Below the pieces are notes generated by a model. It was given only the letters and a program-made list of their open reading frames with translations, made no database searches and was not told the DNA's origin. Shown in pieces: positions 38,943-47,800 of a stretch of DNA of 64,000 bases. The stretch's first letter is position 1. Each line of letters opens with the position of its first letter. The DNA comes from Sphingopyxis sp. PAMC25046 (lineage in GTDB: Bacteria; Pseudomonadota; Alphaproteobacteria; Sphingomonadales; Sphingomonadaceae): positions 1,798,001 through 1,862,000 of the forward strand of contig NZ_CP039250.1 in assembly GCF_004795895.1 (NCBI RefSeq). The letters run 5' to 3'. Position numbers and translations under genes: made by a program.

Positions 38943-39389
38943 CTATTCGGCGGCTTCTTCCTTCTCGAACAGCGGCGCCAGTTCGATCGGATCGGCGAGC
39001 GTGATGCGGTCGAGGATCGCAGCGGTATCGTCGCGGACCCGGAGCATCAGGCTGCGCATCCGGCAATCCCGTTCGGGCAGGCAATTCTTGCAATGCTCAT
39101 GCGCATTTCGGCTGGCGCACGGGACGAGCGCGAGCGAACCGCGCGTCAGCCGGACGAGGTCGCCATAGCTGATGTCGATCGGGGGCAGGGCGAGCTGATA
39201 GCCGCCGTCGCGCCCGCGCTGCGAGATGAGCAGGCCCTCGCGCGCCATTTCGGACAGAATCACGGTCAGGAATTTGGGCGGGATGTTCTGCGCGTCCGCG
39301 ATGTCCGCAAGCTGTACCTGCCCCTTGCCCCAATGGTCGGCAAGATGCTGGAACGCGCGGATCGTATAGCGGGTCTTCTGCGAGAGCAT
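38943..39389 (-). CDS. Rrf2 family transcriptional regulator
   Basis: 148 residues. Winged HTH with QLADIADAQNIPPKFL and GGYQLALPP typical of Rrf2 proteins such as IscR, NsrR and RirA. Four cysteines follow within about 20 residues (VPCASR, HCKNC, ERDC), a pattern that fits iron-sulfur cluster binding. Which member it is cannot be decided by eye. It is convergent with tRNA-Ala and divergent from the secreted protein gene. Confidence 0.9.
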   Translation of the reverse strand: MLSQKTRYTIRAFQHLADHWGKGQVQLADIADAQNIPPKFLTVILSEMAREGLLISQRGRDGGYQLALPPIDISYGDLVRLTRGSLALVPCASRNAHEHCKNCLPERDCRMRSLMLRVRDDTAAILDRITLADPIELAPLFEKEEAAE

Positions 39390-39539
39390 GGCGGCGTTAC
39401 TGTGACATAATCGACCTTAATTCAACCTGTCTGGATGACAAATGTTGCACGGTTGATGAAAATCACAGCGAGTGGCATGAACGGTCCTTATAAAAGGTCG
39501 CATGGTGGCCCGAAACCGGGCGCGACAAGGGTGGATTCG

Positions 39540-40100
39540 ATGATGCGTAAAATATTCGCGACTCCCGCGGTGCTGGCGGCATGCCTGCTTGCGGTGGCGC
39601 CCGCGCAGGCGCAGTTCGGCAGCCTGCTTCGCAAGGTGACCACCCCGGCGCCCAAACCGGCCGAAGAGGACAATGGCGGCTGCCCCAAAGGCAAGAAGGG
39701 CAGCAGCATCGGCCGCAACATATTGGGCAATGTCATCAACGACGCGGTCGGCGACGTGGCGAGCAAGGCCGGCGTCTATTCCTATGTGCCGATCGCGGAG
39801 GTGAGCGGGACGCTCACCGATGCGATCGCCTGTCGCCTCGATCCCGGCGAACAGGTGCAGGCGGCTGCGGCGACCGAGGAAGCGACGCGCGGCGAAGAGG
39901 TCGGCGCGACCGCCAACTGGACGAGCGAGACGCGCGCCAATGTCAGCGGGTCGTCGACCGTCGCTTCGATCAACGAAGAGGGCGGCGGGCGGAAGTGCAT
40001 GAACGTCAACGATTTCATCATCGTCGATGGCGAAGAGACGCAGGTCACCAAGCGCATGTGCAAGGGACCGGGCGATACGCGCTATGTCCTTGCGGCCTAA
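39540..40100 (+). CDS. Secreted hypothetical protein
   Basis: About 186 residues with a signal peptide (FATPAVLAACLLAVAPAQAQ). The mature part has four cysteines and a conserved-looking core (YSYVPIAEVSGTLTDAIAC, CMNVNDFIIVDGEE). No family recognised. ATG 39540 is chosen because AGGG lies nine bases upstream and the signal peptide begins there. Its end overlaps the start of the next gene by 17 bases. Confidence 0.75.
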   Translation: MMRKIFATPAVLAACLLAVAPAQAQFGSLLRKVTTPAPKPAEEDNGGCPKGKKGSSIGRNILGNVINDAVGDVASKAGVYSYVPIAEVSGTLTDAIACRLDPGEQVQAAAATEEATRGEEVGATANWTSETRANVSGSSTVASINEEGGGRKCMNVNDFIIVDGEETQVTKRMCKGPGDTRYVLAA

Positions 40101-40797
40101 ACTGCTGCTTCGGCTGGCGCTGTCGGCTTTCGCGCTCGCGGGCTTGACGGCTGCAAGCGGCATGGATCCTGCGAATCCGACCTGTCCGCTCAATCCGAAC
40201 TGGTCGGCGAACCCGGTGATGACCCTGAAGATCGAGAAGCGCGGGGGCATGAAGGTCATGCTCGCCGAGGGGCGGGTCGATGCCGGACTTCCCGACCGGC
40301 TCGCCGCCGCATTGAAGGTGCACCCCGATGTCGAGGAAATCTGGCTGCGTTCGCCGGGGGGCGATGCCCGCGCCGGCAATGCGGCGGGGCGCATCATCCG
40401 CAGCAACCCCGGTATATTGACGCGGGTTCCGGCCGGATGGACCTGCTTTAGCGCCTGCAATTTCGTGTTCATGGGCGGACTGCCGCGCGTCATCGATCCG
40501 GGGGGCGTCTTCATGGTCCATATGTTTACGAGTACGGGTGATCGATCGGCGATCGACATGAGCGTCGCGATGGGAACCGACGCGACGCGTGAAATGATCG
40601 GCGGTATCGAACAGGATTCGGCGCTGCTGGCGAGCGAGGACAATGCTTTCCTGATCAAGATGGGCGTCTCACGGAAACTATTGACCGAGATCATGTACCG
40701 GCAGCAGGCCGTCGCGACCGCGGAGGATAAGTCGACCCGCCGCTGCCTGACCATCGACGAGGCGTTGAAATATGGCGTGACCTACGCGCCCGAATGA
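40084..40797 (+). CDS. Periplasmic ClpP/crotonase-fold protein (COG3904-like)
   Basis: 237 residues with an N-terminal signal peptide (KLLLRLALSAFALAGLTAAS). The core holds LRSPGGDARAGN and CFSACNFVFMGG, the substrate strand and serine helix of a ClpP-like fold, as seen in the predicted periplasmic COG3904 group. A serine peptidase-like role is possible but unproven. Start ATG 40084 lies inside the end of the preceding gene, so the two are likely coupled. Confidence 0.75.
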   Translation: MSLRPKLLLRLALSAFALAGLTAASGMDPANPTCPLNPNWSANPVMTLKIEKRGGMKVMLAEGRVDAGLPDRLAAALKVHPDVEEIWLRSPGGDARAGNAAGRIIRSNPGILTRVPAGWTCFSACNFVFMGGLPRVIDPGGVFMVHMFTSTGDRSAIDMSVAMGTDATREMIGGIEQDSALLASEDNAFLIKMGVSRKLLTEIMYRQQAVATAEDKSTRRCLTIDEALKYGVTYAPE

Positions 40798-40865
40798 CGT
40801 GCGGCGGATAAGGTTGCATTCAGAAACGAATGACGTAGGCTAGCCTCGAACAAGGAGAGGCCGCC

Positions 40866-41468
40866 ATGAACGACATGACGCACGAGCATGCCACATTCCG
40901 CTCGATGATCGACGGGACGCAGGAAGATTGGGACATTATTGCGCGCGAGCAGAAGGAATTCGCGCCGAACAATGGCAAGCGCATCCTCGAGCATCTGAAG
41001 TTGCTCGGCGGCGATTATGGCGGCTTCCCCGTCGACCGGCTCGAACATTGTCTGCAGACCGCGACGCGGGCGCACCGGGATGGCCGCGACGAGGAATATG
41101 TCGTGATGGCGCTGCTCCACGACATCGGCGACACGCTCGGCGCGTTCAACCATCCCGACGTCGCTGCGGCGATCCTCAAACCCTTCTTGTCAGAAGAAAA
41201 TCTCTGGATCGTCCAGCATCACGGCATCTTCCAGGGCCATTATTTCTTCCACTATCTCGGGCTCGACCGCGACATGCGCGATCAGTTCCGAGATCATCCC
41301 TATTATGCGGCGTGCGCCGAATTCTGCGAGAAATACGACGCGCCGGCGTTCGACCCCGACTATGACAGCGAGCCCCTCGAATTTTTCGAGCCGATGGTGA
41401 TGCGGCTCTGCTCCTACCCGCGCACCAGCATCTACAAAAAGGTGATGGTCGAGGAAGCGGCGGAGTAA
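40866..41468 (+). CDS. HD-domain protein, phosphohydrolase or PhnZ-like
   Basis: 200 residues. HD-fold metal ligands are visible as ALLHDIGDTLG, with further histidines in HCLQTATRAHR and VQHHGIFQGHYFFHYLG. The order resembles PhnZ/TmpB-type mixed-valence diiron oxygenases as well as ordinary HD phosphohydrolases; the sequence alone does not separate them. AAGGAGAGG precedes the start. Confidence 0.8.
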   Translation: MNDMTHEHATFRSMIDGTQEDWDIIAREQKEFAPNNGKRILEHLKLLGGDYGGFPVDRLEHCLQTATRAHRDGRDEEYVVMALLHDIGDTLGAFNHPDVAAAILKPFLSEENLWIVQHHGIFQGHYFFHYLGLDRDMRDQFRDHPYYAACAEFCEKYDAPAFDPDYDSEPLEFFEPMVMRLCSYPRTSIYKKVMVEEAAE

Positions 41469-41495
41469 ATCTGCCTCCGCGGGGGCGACGCTTAC

Positions 41496-42299
41496 TTATC
41501 GACCCTTGAACTCGGTCTTGCGCTTCTGCTGGAAGGCCATGATGCCTTCCATCGCATCGGCGCTGTTGCCCGCGATATACTGCCCCTTGGCTTCGGCATC
41601 GAGCGTGTCCGAATAGCTTTGCGACAAGCCTTCGCGCAGCACGCGGCGCATCGTGCCGAGCGACACCGTCGGGCCGTTCGCGAGCCGTGTCGCGAGCGCC
41701 TTCGCCTCGGCCATCAACTCGGCATCCTCGACGCATTTATAGATCAGGCCCCAGTCGGCGGCCTGTTCGGCGCCGATCTTCTCGCCCAACATCATCATCT
41801 GCGTCGCGCGCGGCAGGCCGATCAGGCGCGGCAGCAACCACGACGAACCGCCGTCGGGAACCAGACCGATGTTGACGAACGCCTGCAGGAAATAGGCGCT
41901 CTTGCCCGCGATCGTGAAATCGCCCGACAGGCCGAAGCTGCACCCGACCCCGGCGGCGGGGCCGTTGACCGCAACGACCACCGGAACCTCGACATTGGCG
42001 AGCGCCAGCAGCATCGGATTATAATGGTTGCGCAACGCCTTGCGGCTGTTGGCACCGCCGCCGACCGCCGACCCGCTGCGATCGCCCGCAAGGTCCGCAC
42101 CCGAACAGAAACCGCGCCCCTCGCCGGTGATCAGCAGCGCGCGCGCGCCCAGAATGGGCAGGTAATCGAGCGCCGCGCGAATGTCGTCGGCCATCGCGGG
42201 CGGCATCGAATTGAGCCGGTCGGGGCGGTTCAGGGTGATCGTTGCGACATGGTCGGCGACGCCGAACTTGATCGTTTCGAAGCTGGGAACATCGGTCAT
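41496..42299 (-). CDS. Enoyl-CoA hydratase/isomerase family protein
   Basis: 267 residues of the crotonase family. Oxyanion-hole segments are GRGFCSGADLAGD and NGPAAGVGCS. The IGLVPDGGSSWLLPRL stretch resembles PaaG-like isomerases. It acts on an acyl-CoA in fatty-acid or aromatic degradation. The start MTDVPSFE has GAGAGG upstream. A palindrome 30 bases upstream of the start is a candidate operator. Confidence 0.92.
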   Translation of the reverse strand: MTDVPSFETIKFGVADHVATITLNRPDRLNSMPPAMADDIRAALDYLPILGARALLITGEGRGFCSGADLAGDRSGSAVGGGANSRKALRNHYNPMLLALANVEVPVVVAVNGPAAGVGCSFGLSGDFTIAGKSAYFLQAFVNIGLVPDGGSSWLLPRLIGLPRATQMMMLGEKIGAEQAADWGLIYKCVEDAELMAEAKALATRLANGPTVSLGTMRRVLREGLSQSYSDTLDAEAKGQYIAGNSADAMEGIMAFQQKRKTEFKGR

Positions 42300-42328
42300 G
42301 GGGAAGAATCCTCTCGCGGGTGCTTTAC

Positions 42329-42346
42329 CTTTACGTTCACGTAAAG
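42329..42346 (-). promoter_or_regulatory. Palindromic candidate operator upstream of the enoyl-CoA hydratase
   Basis: CTTTACG-TTCA-CGTAAAG, perfect 7-bp arms, 30 bases upstream of the start. The TTTACG/CGTAAA half-sites resemble those reported for regulators of acyl-CoA degradation such as the MerR-type LiuR; this link is recalled and untested. Confidence 0.5.
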
Positions 42347-42423
42347 ATGTGACGCATTTGGGAGGGGAGTGCAAGGGGGAAGGGGGATGAGGGTTTTCGA
42401 CCGATTGCTGCCGTCTCATTATT

Positions 42424-42515
42424 CGTCGCCCCGGACTTGATCCGGGGTCCCGCTTGATGCCGAAGACCGGTCGACGCCCCAAAAAGCGGGATCCCGGGTC
42501 AAGCCCGGGATGACG
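42424..42515. repeat. Intergenic inverted repeat element
   Basis: Arms at 42424-42454 and 42484-42515 are imperfect inverted copies (GGACTTGATCCGGGG and GGGTCAAGCCCGGG cores), separated by about 29 bases. It is a different repeat type from that at 33702-33780, but both end in GATGACG. It lies upstream of the enoyl-CoA hydratase gene and past the end of the next minus-strand gene. Confidence 0.7.
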
Positions 42516-42559
42516 GAAGTGGAGGAGAGCAGCGACAGCTCCCCACCCCAAAGCCGGCG

Positions 42560-43198
42560 TCATTCACGGCCTAGCCGCACGAACCGCATCTCGCCTTCGG
42601 CGCGGTGCAGCGTCAGGCCGCGCTCGGTCTTCTCCGCGCATGCGCTGTCGAAATCGACGACGCCGATATCATTGGGCACGATAATCACCCGCAGCTTGCC
42701 CCCGTCGGCTTCGGTCAGCTCGTAGCGCGGCGCGGTGATGCCGTAGATCGGCTCACGCAGCTCGACCCAGCGCGGGATGCGCTTGTCGTCGTCGGGCATC
42801 GTCCAGCCATAATATTGGGTGTAATCCTCGGCTGGGTCGCCGCCGTCGAAGCCGATCGTGAAGTCGACTCCGGGTACGCCTTCGCCGTTTGGCCAGGTAA
42901 CGAGCAGCGTGGGGACGGCGCCCTCGACCTCGATCAGCGGGCCCTTCTCCATCGCCGGCGGCACAGGCTTGGGGTTGGTGGTGAGGCAGATGGTCTCGCC
43001 GCGGATATCCCACCGGCCCTCGGCGCGTTCGTCGAGCGCGCCCGCGGCGAGCATATATAGAAAGCGACCGTCGGTCCGGATGACGAGTCCGCCGCCGACA
43101 TCGGGCCCTTCGGCGAGGCTATACTCGCCTACCCATGACGATACCCGGGCGGCGGCGGGGGTGCCGATCAGAAAGGCGGCGAGGAGCAGCGTTCGCAT
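42560..43198 (-). CDS. Secreted hypothetical protein
   Basis: About 212 residues beginning MRTLLLAAFLIGTPAAARV, a signal peptide. The mature part is beta-rich (WVGEYSLAEGPDVGGGLVI, GWTMPDDDKRIPRW) with no recognised family. An upstream methionine at 43210 is an alternative start; neither has a clear ribosome site. It is divergent from prfC. Confidence 0.7.
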   Translation of the reverse strand: MRTLLLAAFLIGTPAAARVSSWVGEYSLAEGPDVGGGLVIRTDGRFLYMLAAGALDERAEGRWDIRGETICLTTNPKPVPPAMEKGPLIEVEGAVPTLLVTWPNGEGVPGVDFTIGFDGGDPAEDYTQYYGWTMPDDDKRIPRWVELREPIYGITAPRYELTEADGGKLRVIIVPNDIGVVDFDSACAEKTERGLTLHRAEGEMRFVRLGRE

Positions 43199-43276
43199 GG
43201 CGCGGATCATGCGTCCGCCGCGGCCCCCGCGCCAGCCCCTTTCCACTTGCCCTGCCACCTGCTAGGCGCCCGCGCC

Positions 43277-44869
43277 ATGTCCAAGCACCCCGACCGCCGC
43301 ACCTTCGCCATCATTTCGCACCCCGACGCGGGCAAGACGACGCTGACCGAGAAATTGCTCGTCGCAGGCGGCGCGATCCATATCGCGGGCGAGGTGAAGG
43401 CGCGCGGCGCCGCGCGGCGCGCACGTTCGGACTGGATGAAGATCGAGCAGCAGCGCGGGATTTCGGTGACCTCGTCGGTGATGACCTTCGAGCATCAGGG
43501 GCTGATCTTCAACCTGCTCGACACGCCGGGGCACGAGGATTTCAGCGAAGACACCTATCGCACGCTCACTGCCGTCGATAGCGCGGTGATGGTGATCGAC
43601 GCCGCGAAGGGCATCGAGCCGCAGACGCTGAAGCTGTTCGAGGTGTGCCGCCTGCGTTCGGTCCCTATCATCACCTTCATCAACAAGGTCGACCGTGAGG
43701 GGCAGACGCCGTTCGAACTGCTCGACGAGGTTGCTGACCGGCTCGCGCTCGACGTCTGTCCGATGAACTGGCCGGCGGGTATGGGCGGCCAGTTCGAGGG
43801 CATCTACGACCTCGTCGACCCCGCGCTGATGGTGCCCGGCGGCGATGCGTCGCGCATGTATGAGGGTGACCGGATCGCGGTCGAGGGGCTCGAAGATCCG
43901 CGGCTTGCCGCGAAGCTCAGCGCGCCGGCACTCGCCTTGCTCAAGGAAGAGACCGAGCTGGCGTCGGCCTGCTACGCGCCCTTCGACGCTGCCGCCTACC
44001 GCAATGGCGACCTGACGCCGGTCTTCTTCGGTTCGGCGCTCAAGGAATTCGGCGTCGTCGACCTGCTCGCCGGGCTCGCGAGCCACGCGCCCGGGCCGCA
44101 GCCGCAGCCCGCCGAACCAGCGCCGGTCCGGCCCGATGACGATGCCGTCACCGGCTTCGTGTTCAAGGTGCAGGCCAATATGAACCCCGCGCACCGCGAC
44201 CGCATCGCGTTCATGCGCCTCTGCTCGGGCAAGTTCGAGCGCGGTATGCGGTTGATGCAGGGCGGCACGGGCAAGGCGATCGCGATCAGCCGCCCGATGC
44301 TCTTCCTTGCGCAGGATCGCGAGATGGCCGAAGAGGCCTTCCCGGGCGACATCATCGGCATCCCGAACCACGGGACGCTGCGCGTCGGCGATACGCTGTC
44401 GGAACGCAGCGACATCATGATCACCGGGCTGCCCAATTTCGCCCCCGAAATCCTGCGCCGCGTCGCGCTCGTCGATCCGACCAAGACCAAGCAGCTCAGA
44501 AAAGCGCTCGACGACATGGCCGAGGAGGGGATTATCCAGGTCTTTTACCCCGAGATCGGCGCGAACATGATCGTCGGCGTCGTCGGCCAGCTCCAGCTCG
44601 ACGTGCTGATCAGCCGATTGGAGGCCGAATATAAGGTCGAGGCGAAGCTCGAGCAGTCGCCGTGGGACACCGCCCGCTGGATCGCGAGCGACGATGCCGC
44701 GGCCTTGAAGGCGTTCCAGGCCGACAATCGCGGCGCCGCGGCGACCGACCGCGACGGCGCGCCGGTGTTCATGGCGAAGGACGCGTGGGAGGTCGGCTAT
44801 GTGACCCAGCGCAACCCGTCGATCCGCTTCACCGCTACGAAGGAACGCGTGTTCGCCGAGGCGGGTTGA
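43277..44869 (+). CDS. prfC: Peptide chain release factor 3
   Basis: 530-residue GTPase that recycles release factors 1 and 2 after termination. G1 HPDAGKTTLTEK, G3 DTPGHEDFSEDTYR and G4 NKVDRE are present, and the length matches RF3, not EF-G. The start MSKHPDRR is chosen as in the family; the upstream extension is short and unconserved. Confidence 0.96.
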   Translation: MSKHPDRRTFAIISHPDAGKTTLTEKLLVAGGAIHIAGEVKARGAARRARSDWMKIEQQRGISVTSSVMTFEHQGLIFNLLDTPGHEDFSEDTYRTLTAVDSAVMVIDAAKGIEPQTLKLFEVCRLRSVPIITFINKVDREGQTPFELLDEVADRLALDVCPMNWPAGMGGQFEGIYDLVDPALMVPGGDASRMYEGDRIAVEGLEDPRLAAKLSAPALALLKEETELASACYAPFDAAAYRNGDLTPVFFGSALKEFGVVDLLAGLASHAPGPQPQPAEPAPVRPDDDAVTGFVFKVQANMNPAHRDRIAFMRLCSGKFERGMRLMQGGTGKAIAISRPMLFLAQDREMAEEAFPGDIIGIPNHGTLRVGDTLSERSDIMITGLPNFAPEILRRVALVDPTKTKQLRKALDDMAEEGIIQVFYPEIGANMIVGVVGQLQLDVLISRLEAEYKVEAKLEQSPWDTARWIASDDAAALKAFQADNRGAAATDRDGAPVFMAKDAWEVGYVTQRNPSIRFTATKERVFAEAG

Positions 44870-44925
44870 TCGAACCGCGCATCTGCTCCACCATGACCGC
44901 CGGGTCGATAATGGTGGGGGTATCG

Positions 44926-45381
44926 ATGCGCACATGGATTTTGGCGCTTGCGGCGATGGCGAGCAGCGCACCTGCGGCAGCACAGACGATCGCGATGCCG
45001 ATCGACAGGGGCTTCTGGACGAACGACACCGAGAAATGCGCGACCGTTCATCACGGTTACGTCTTCGACGGCAAACGCTGGGGCGCGCTCTATTATTACG
45101 GGCCCGGCGGCAGTATGGGACCGGCCGCCGAACTGGAGCCGATCACGCAGACACGCGCCACGGCCGATGGCTTCACCCAGATGCAATTCGGCGGCTATGA
45201 CGGCGCAGGCTATTTCCGGATCAAGCCGACCGACCCCGGCCGCGCGCTCTATCGCGTCGGCGCGCCGTTCCGTGACGAGATTCAGCAAACGGACGAGTCG
45301 CTGATCCGCTGTAGCCTTGCTTCGCTGTCGCCGAAGATGAAGGCTGCAATGAAGCGCTTCGCGCCCGCCGTGGTCAAATAA
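44926..45381 (+). CDS. Secreted hypothetical protein, 151 residues
   Basis: Begins MRTWILALAAMASSAPAAAQ, a signal peptide ending at AAAQ. The mature part has two cysteines (EKCATVHHG, IRCSLASLS), and a GYDGAGYFRIKP segment. A GGGGG run lies six bases before the ATG. It lies 56 bases after prfC and its end overlaps the convergent dinB by eight bases. No family recognised. Confidence 0.75.
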   Translation: MRTWILALAAMASSAPAAAQTIAMPIDRGFWTNDTEKCATVHHGYVFDGKRWGALYYYGPGGSMGPAAELEPITQTRATADGFTQMQFGGYDGAGYFRIKPTDPGRALYRVGAPFRDEIQQTDESLIRCSLASLSPKMKAAMKRFAPAVVK

Positions 45382-46486
45382 GACTGAGGAGATCGGCGGG
45401 CGCTACCGCCGCGCCGCCTTCCTCATCCTCCTCACCCTCGAATTTGCTGAGCGTCACGCCGAGCAGGCGGATGCCCTGTTCGGTCGGGAGCAGGGGCGCA
45501 AGGATCGCTTCGCCTGCCGCAAGCAGCGAATTGCCGTCGATTATGGGCGAGGGGACGGATCTCGCCCGCGTGATCGTCCGGAAATCGGCGTAGCGCAGCT
45601 TCAGCGTCACCGTCCGCCCGCGCGCACCCTTCTTCGTGGCGCGATCCCACACGACGGCGCATACATGCGCGAGCGCCTCGCGAATCTCGGTATCGGTGAT
45701 CAGGTCGTTGAAAAAGGTGCGCTCGCCGCCCAAGGATTTCAGCGGCCGGTTCGACTTGACGCGGCGATGGTCGACCCCGCGCGCGAGGTTATAGAGCCAT
45801 TCGGCGCTGTTGCCGAAATTCTCGGCAAGCCACATCGGACCTTTGGCGGCGAGGTCGGCTCCCGAAAAGACGCCAAGCCCCTCCATCTTCGCCGCGGTTA
45901 CGGGGCCGATGCCGTGGAAACGGCGGATCGACAGCGTCTGGACGAAGGCGGCGCCCTTGCCCGGGGGGATGATTGTGAGGCCATCGGGCTTGTTCTGGTC
46001 CGACGCGAGCTTGGCGATGAACTTGTTGTACGACACGCCGGCGGATGCGGTGAGACCGGTTTCGGCGCGGATGCGCTGGCGGATCAGCTTCGCCGCCGCG
46101 GTCGCGCTGCCAAGCCCCGCCTTGTCGGCGCTGACGTCGAGATAGGCTTCGTCAAGCGAGAGCGGCTCGACCTCGTCGGCATAGTCGCGGAAGATCGCGC
46201 GGATCTGGTGGGAGATGTCGCGATAGACCTCGAAGCGCGGCGGCACGAATATGAGGCCGGGGCACTGACGCTTCGCGGTGATGCTGGGCATCGCCGAGCG
46301 GACGCCAAACTTGCGCGCTTCATAACTCGCCGCAGCAACGACGCCGCGCCGCGACGATCCGCCGACCGCAACGGGCTTTCCGCGCAGGGCCGGATCGTCG
46401 CGCTGCTCGACCGAGGCATAAAAGGCATCCATGTCGACATGGATGATTTTGCGGCCCTCCGGCGTCGTGTCAGAATCGGCAAACAA
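45374..46486 (-). CDS. dinB: DNA polymerase IV
   Basis: 370-residue Y-family translesion polymerase. Catalytic acidic motifs VDMDAFYASVE and SLDEAYLDVS, the ASYEARKFGV fingers segment, the HhH region IGPVTAAKMEGLG and a little-finger domain are complete. The C-terminus ends in an acidic stretch without a clear QL(S/P)LF clamp-binding peptide; DLLSLI at the very end may stand in for it. Confidence 0.95.
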   Translation of the reverse strand: MFADSDTTPEGRKIIHVDMDAFYASVEQRDDPALRGKPVAVGGSSRRGVVAAASYEARKFGVRSAMPSITAKRQCPGLIFVPPRFEVYRDISHQIRAIFRDYADEVEPLSLDEAYLDVSADKAGLGSATAAAKLIRQRIRAETGLTASAGVSYNKFIAKLASDQNKPDGLTIIPPGKGAAFVQTLSIRRFHGIGPVTAAKMEGLGVFSGADLAAKGPMWLAENFGNSAEWLYNLARGVDHRRVKSNRPLKSLGGERTFFNDLITDTEIREALAHVCAVVWDRATKKGARGRTVTLKLRYADFRTITRARSVPSPIIDGNSLLAAGEAILAPLLPTEQGIRLLGVTLSKFEGEEDEEGGAAVAPADLLSLI

Positions 46487-46682
46487 TCACATACCCCTTG
46501 GTCGACCTTTGCTTACACGGGCCGAAATTGTCTCATAGTCCGGCGCGAACAAGGGCGATGCGCGGCAGAACGGCAAGGAGAACAAACCACGAATCCGCGT
46601 GACAATCAACAGGGGGCGTGCGCTCGGCAACATCCGTAGCGGGCGATGCATTCCGGGCGACGAGCGCCCGATCGAACGACCT

Positions 46683-47747
46683 TCACATCGCCGAGGCTGT
46701 GTCATCCCTCTCCGGCAGCGGTAGGGAAAACGAGCAGCGCACTCCGCCGCCCAGAAATTCGACGTGGGTCTCCGCTCCCAGTCGATACGGAAGCGCGTCC
46801 ATGATCCATTCCATCCCAAACCCCCGATAGGCGGGCCGAACGGGAATAGCAGGCACGCCGTATTCGGCCCATTCGAGGTCGAGCTGGCGATGTCCATCAT
46901 GGCCGGCGTTCAGTCTCCAGACGATCTTCAGGCGCCCACCCGGAACGCGAAGCGCCCCATATTTAAGTGCATTCGTGGTCAGTTCATGAAAGGCCAATGC
47001 CAGCAATTCGGTCTGGACCGGGTTGAGGCCGACGTCGGGCCCCTCGATGGAGAGCCGCGGGCCTTCCTGCACACCCGCGCCGAGCAATTCGTCGCGGATC
47101 AGATTTTCGAGGTCGACAGGACCGTCCTGATGCTGCGCCAGCATCACCTGCGTCCGCGCGAGCGAGTCGAGCCGTCCCCTGAAATGTTCGGCAATATCCT
47201 CTATCGGGCGTTCGCCCCGGATGGTTCGGGAAAAAACCGACCGCACGACCATCGCCATATTGCGCACGCGGTGCTGAAGGTCGGTCACGAGCACCCGCAG
47301 ACTCGCCTCGCTTTGACGCAACGCTTGCTCGGCCTCCTTGCGCGCCATGATATCGATGCTCATGCCGATCCACTTGCCGATGCTGTCGTCCCCGGTCCGG
47401 AGCGGTACGATATACAAGCGGCTCCATCGATAGCCGCCTCCCTCCGTCTGCAGCCGCGCCTCGATGTCGAGACTTCTTCCTCGCGCCACTGCCGCGCACC
47501 ACCGCCGCCGGGCGCCACGGCGCTCGTCGGGGTGGAGCGCGGCGATCCACCCATGCTCGAGAAGCTCGGCAAGCGATTGGCCGGTGTGGCGGCGCCACGC
47601 GGGACAGTCCGATATCATGATGCCGCGCGCGTCGGTCTCCCAAACCGCCTGCGCGAGTCCATCGACCAGCGCCTTCGCGCCGACCTCGGCCTTGCATCGC
47701 ATGCCTTGATCGGGAACATCTTTGGTCATGATCGCATCACGCATCAT
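46683..47747 (-). CDS. PAS-HWE family sensor histidine kinase
   Basis: 354 residues, soluble. PAS/PAC part from about 25 to 140 (VWETDARGIMISDCPAW, YRWSRLYIVPLR). Then the HWE kinase core: phospho-accepting histidine in DLQHRVRNMAMV, N-box histidine in LAFHELTTNALKYG and the WxE motif in LEWAEYG. The N-terminal methionine is uncertain (47747 or 47729). No response regulator adjoins it; a Crp/Fnr gene lies 53 bases upstream on the same strand. Confidence 0.9.
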   Translation of the reverse strand: MMRDAIMTKDVPDQGMRCKAEVGAKALVDGLAQAVWETDARGIMISDCPAWRRHTGQSLAELLEHGWIAALHPDERRGARRRWCAAVARGRSLDIEARLQTEGGGYRWSRLYIVPLRTGDDSIGKWIGMSIDIMARKEAEQALRQSEASLRVLVTDLQHRVRNMAMVVRSVFSRTIRGERPIEDIAEHFRGRLDSLARTQVMLAQHQDGPVDLENLIRDELLGAGVQEGPRLSIEGPDVGLNPVQTELLALAFHELTTNALKYGALRVPGGRLKIVWRLNAGHDGHRQLDLEWAEYGVPAIPVRPAYRGFGMEWIMDALPYRLGAETHVEFLGGGVRCSFSLPLPERDDTASAM

Positions 47748-47800
47748 CGAAGATCAATATTCGCCAACATGGCTTTGGTGAGGCGCCCTCCGGATCTCGG

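Noticed and set aside
46568..46583. GAAC-N8-GAAC upstream of dinB, considered as an SOS box
   Set aside because: The alphaproteobacterial LexA site is GTTC-N7-GTTC; spacing here is eight, so it was not annotated.
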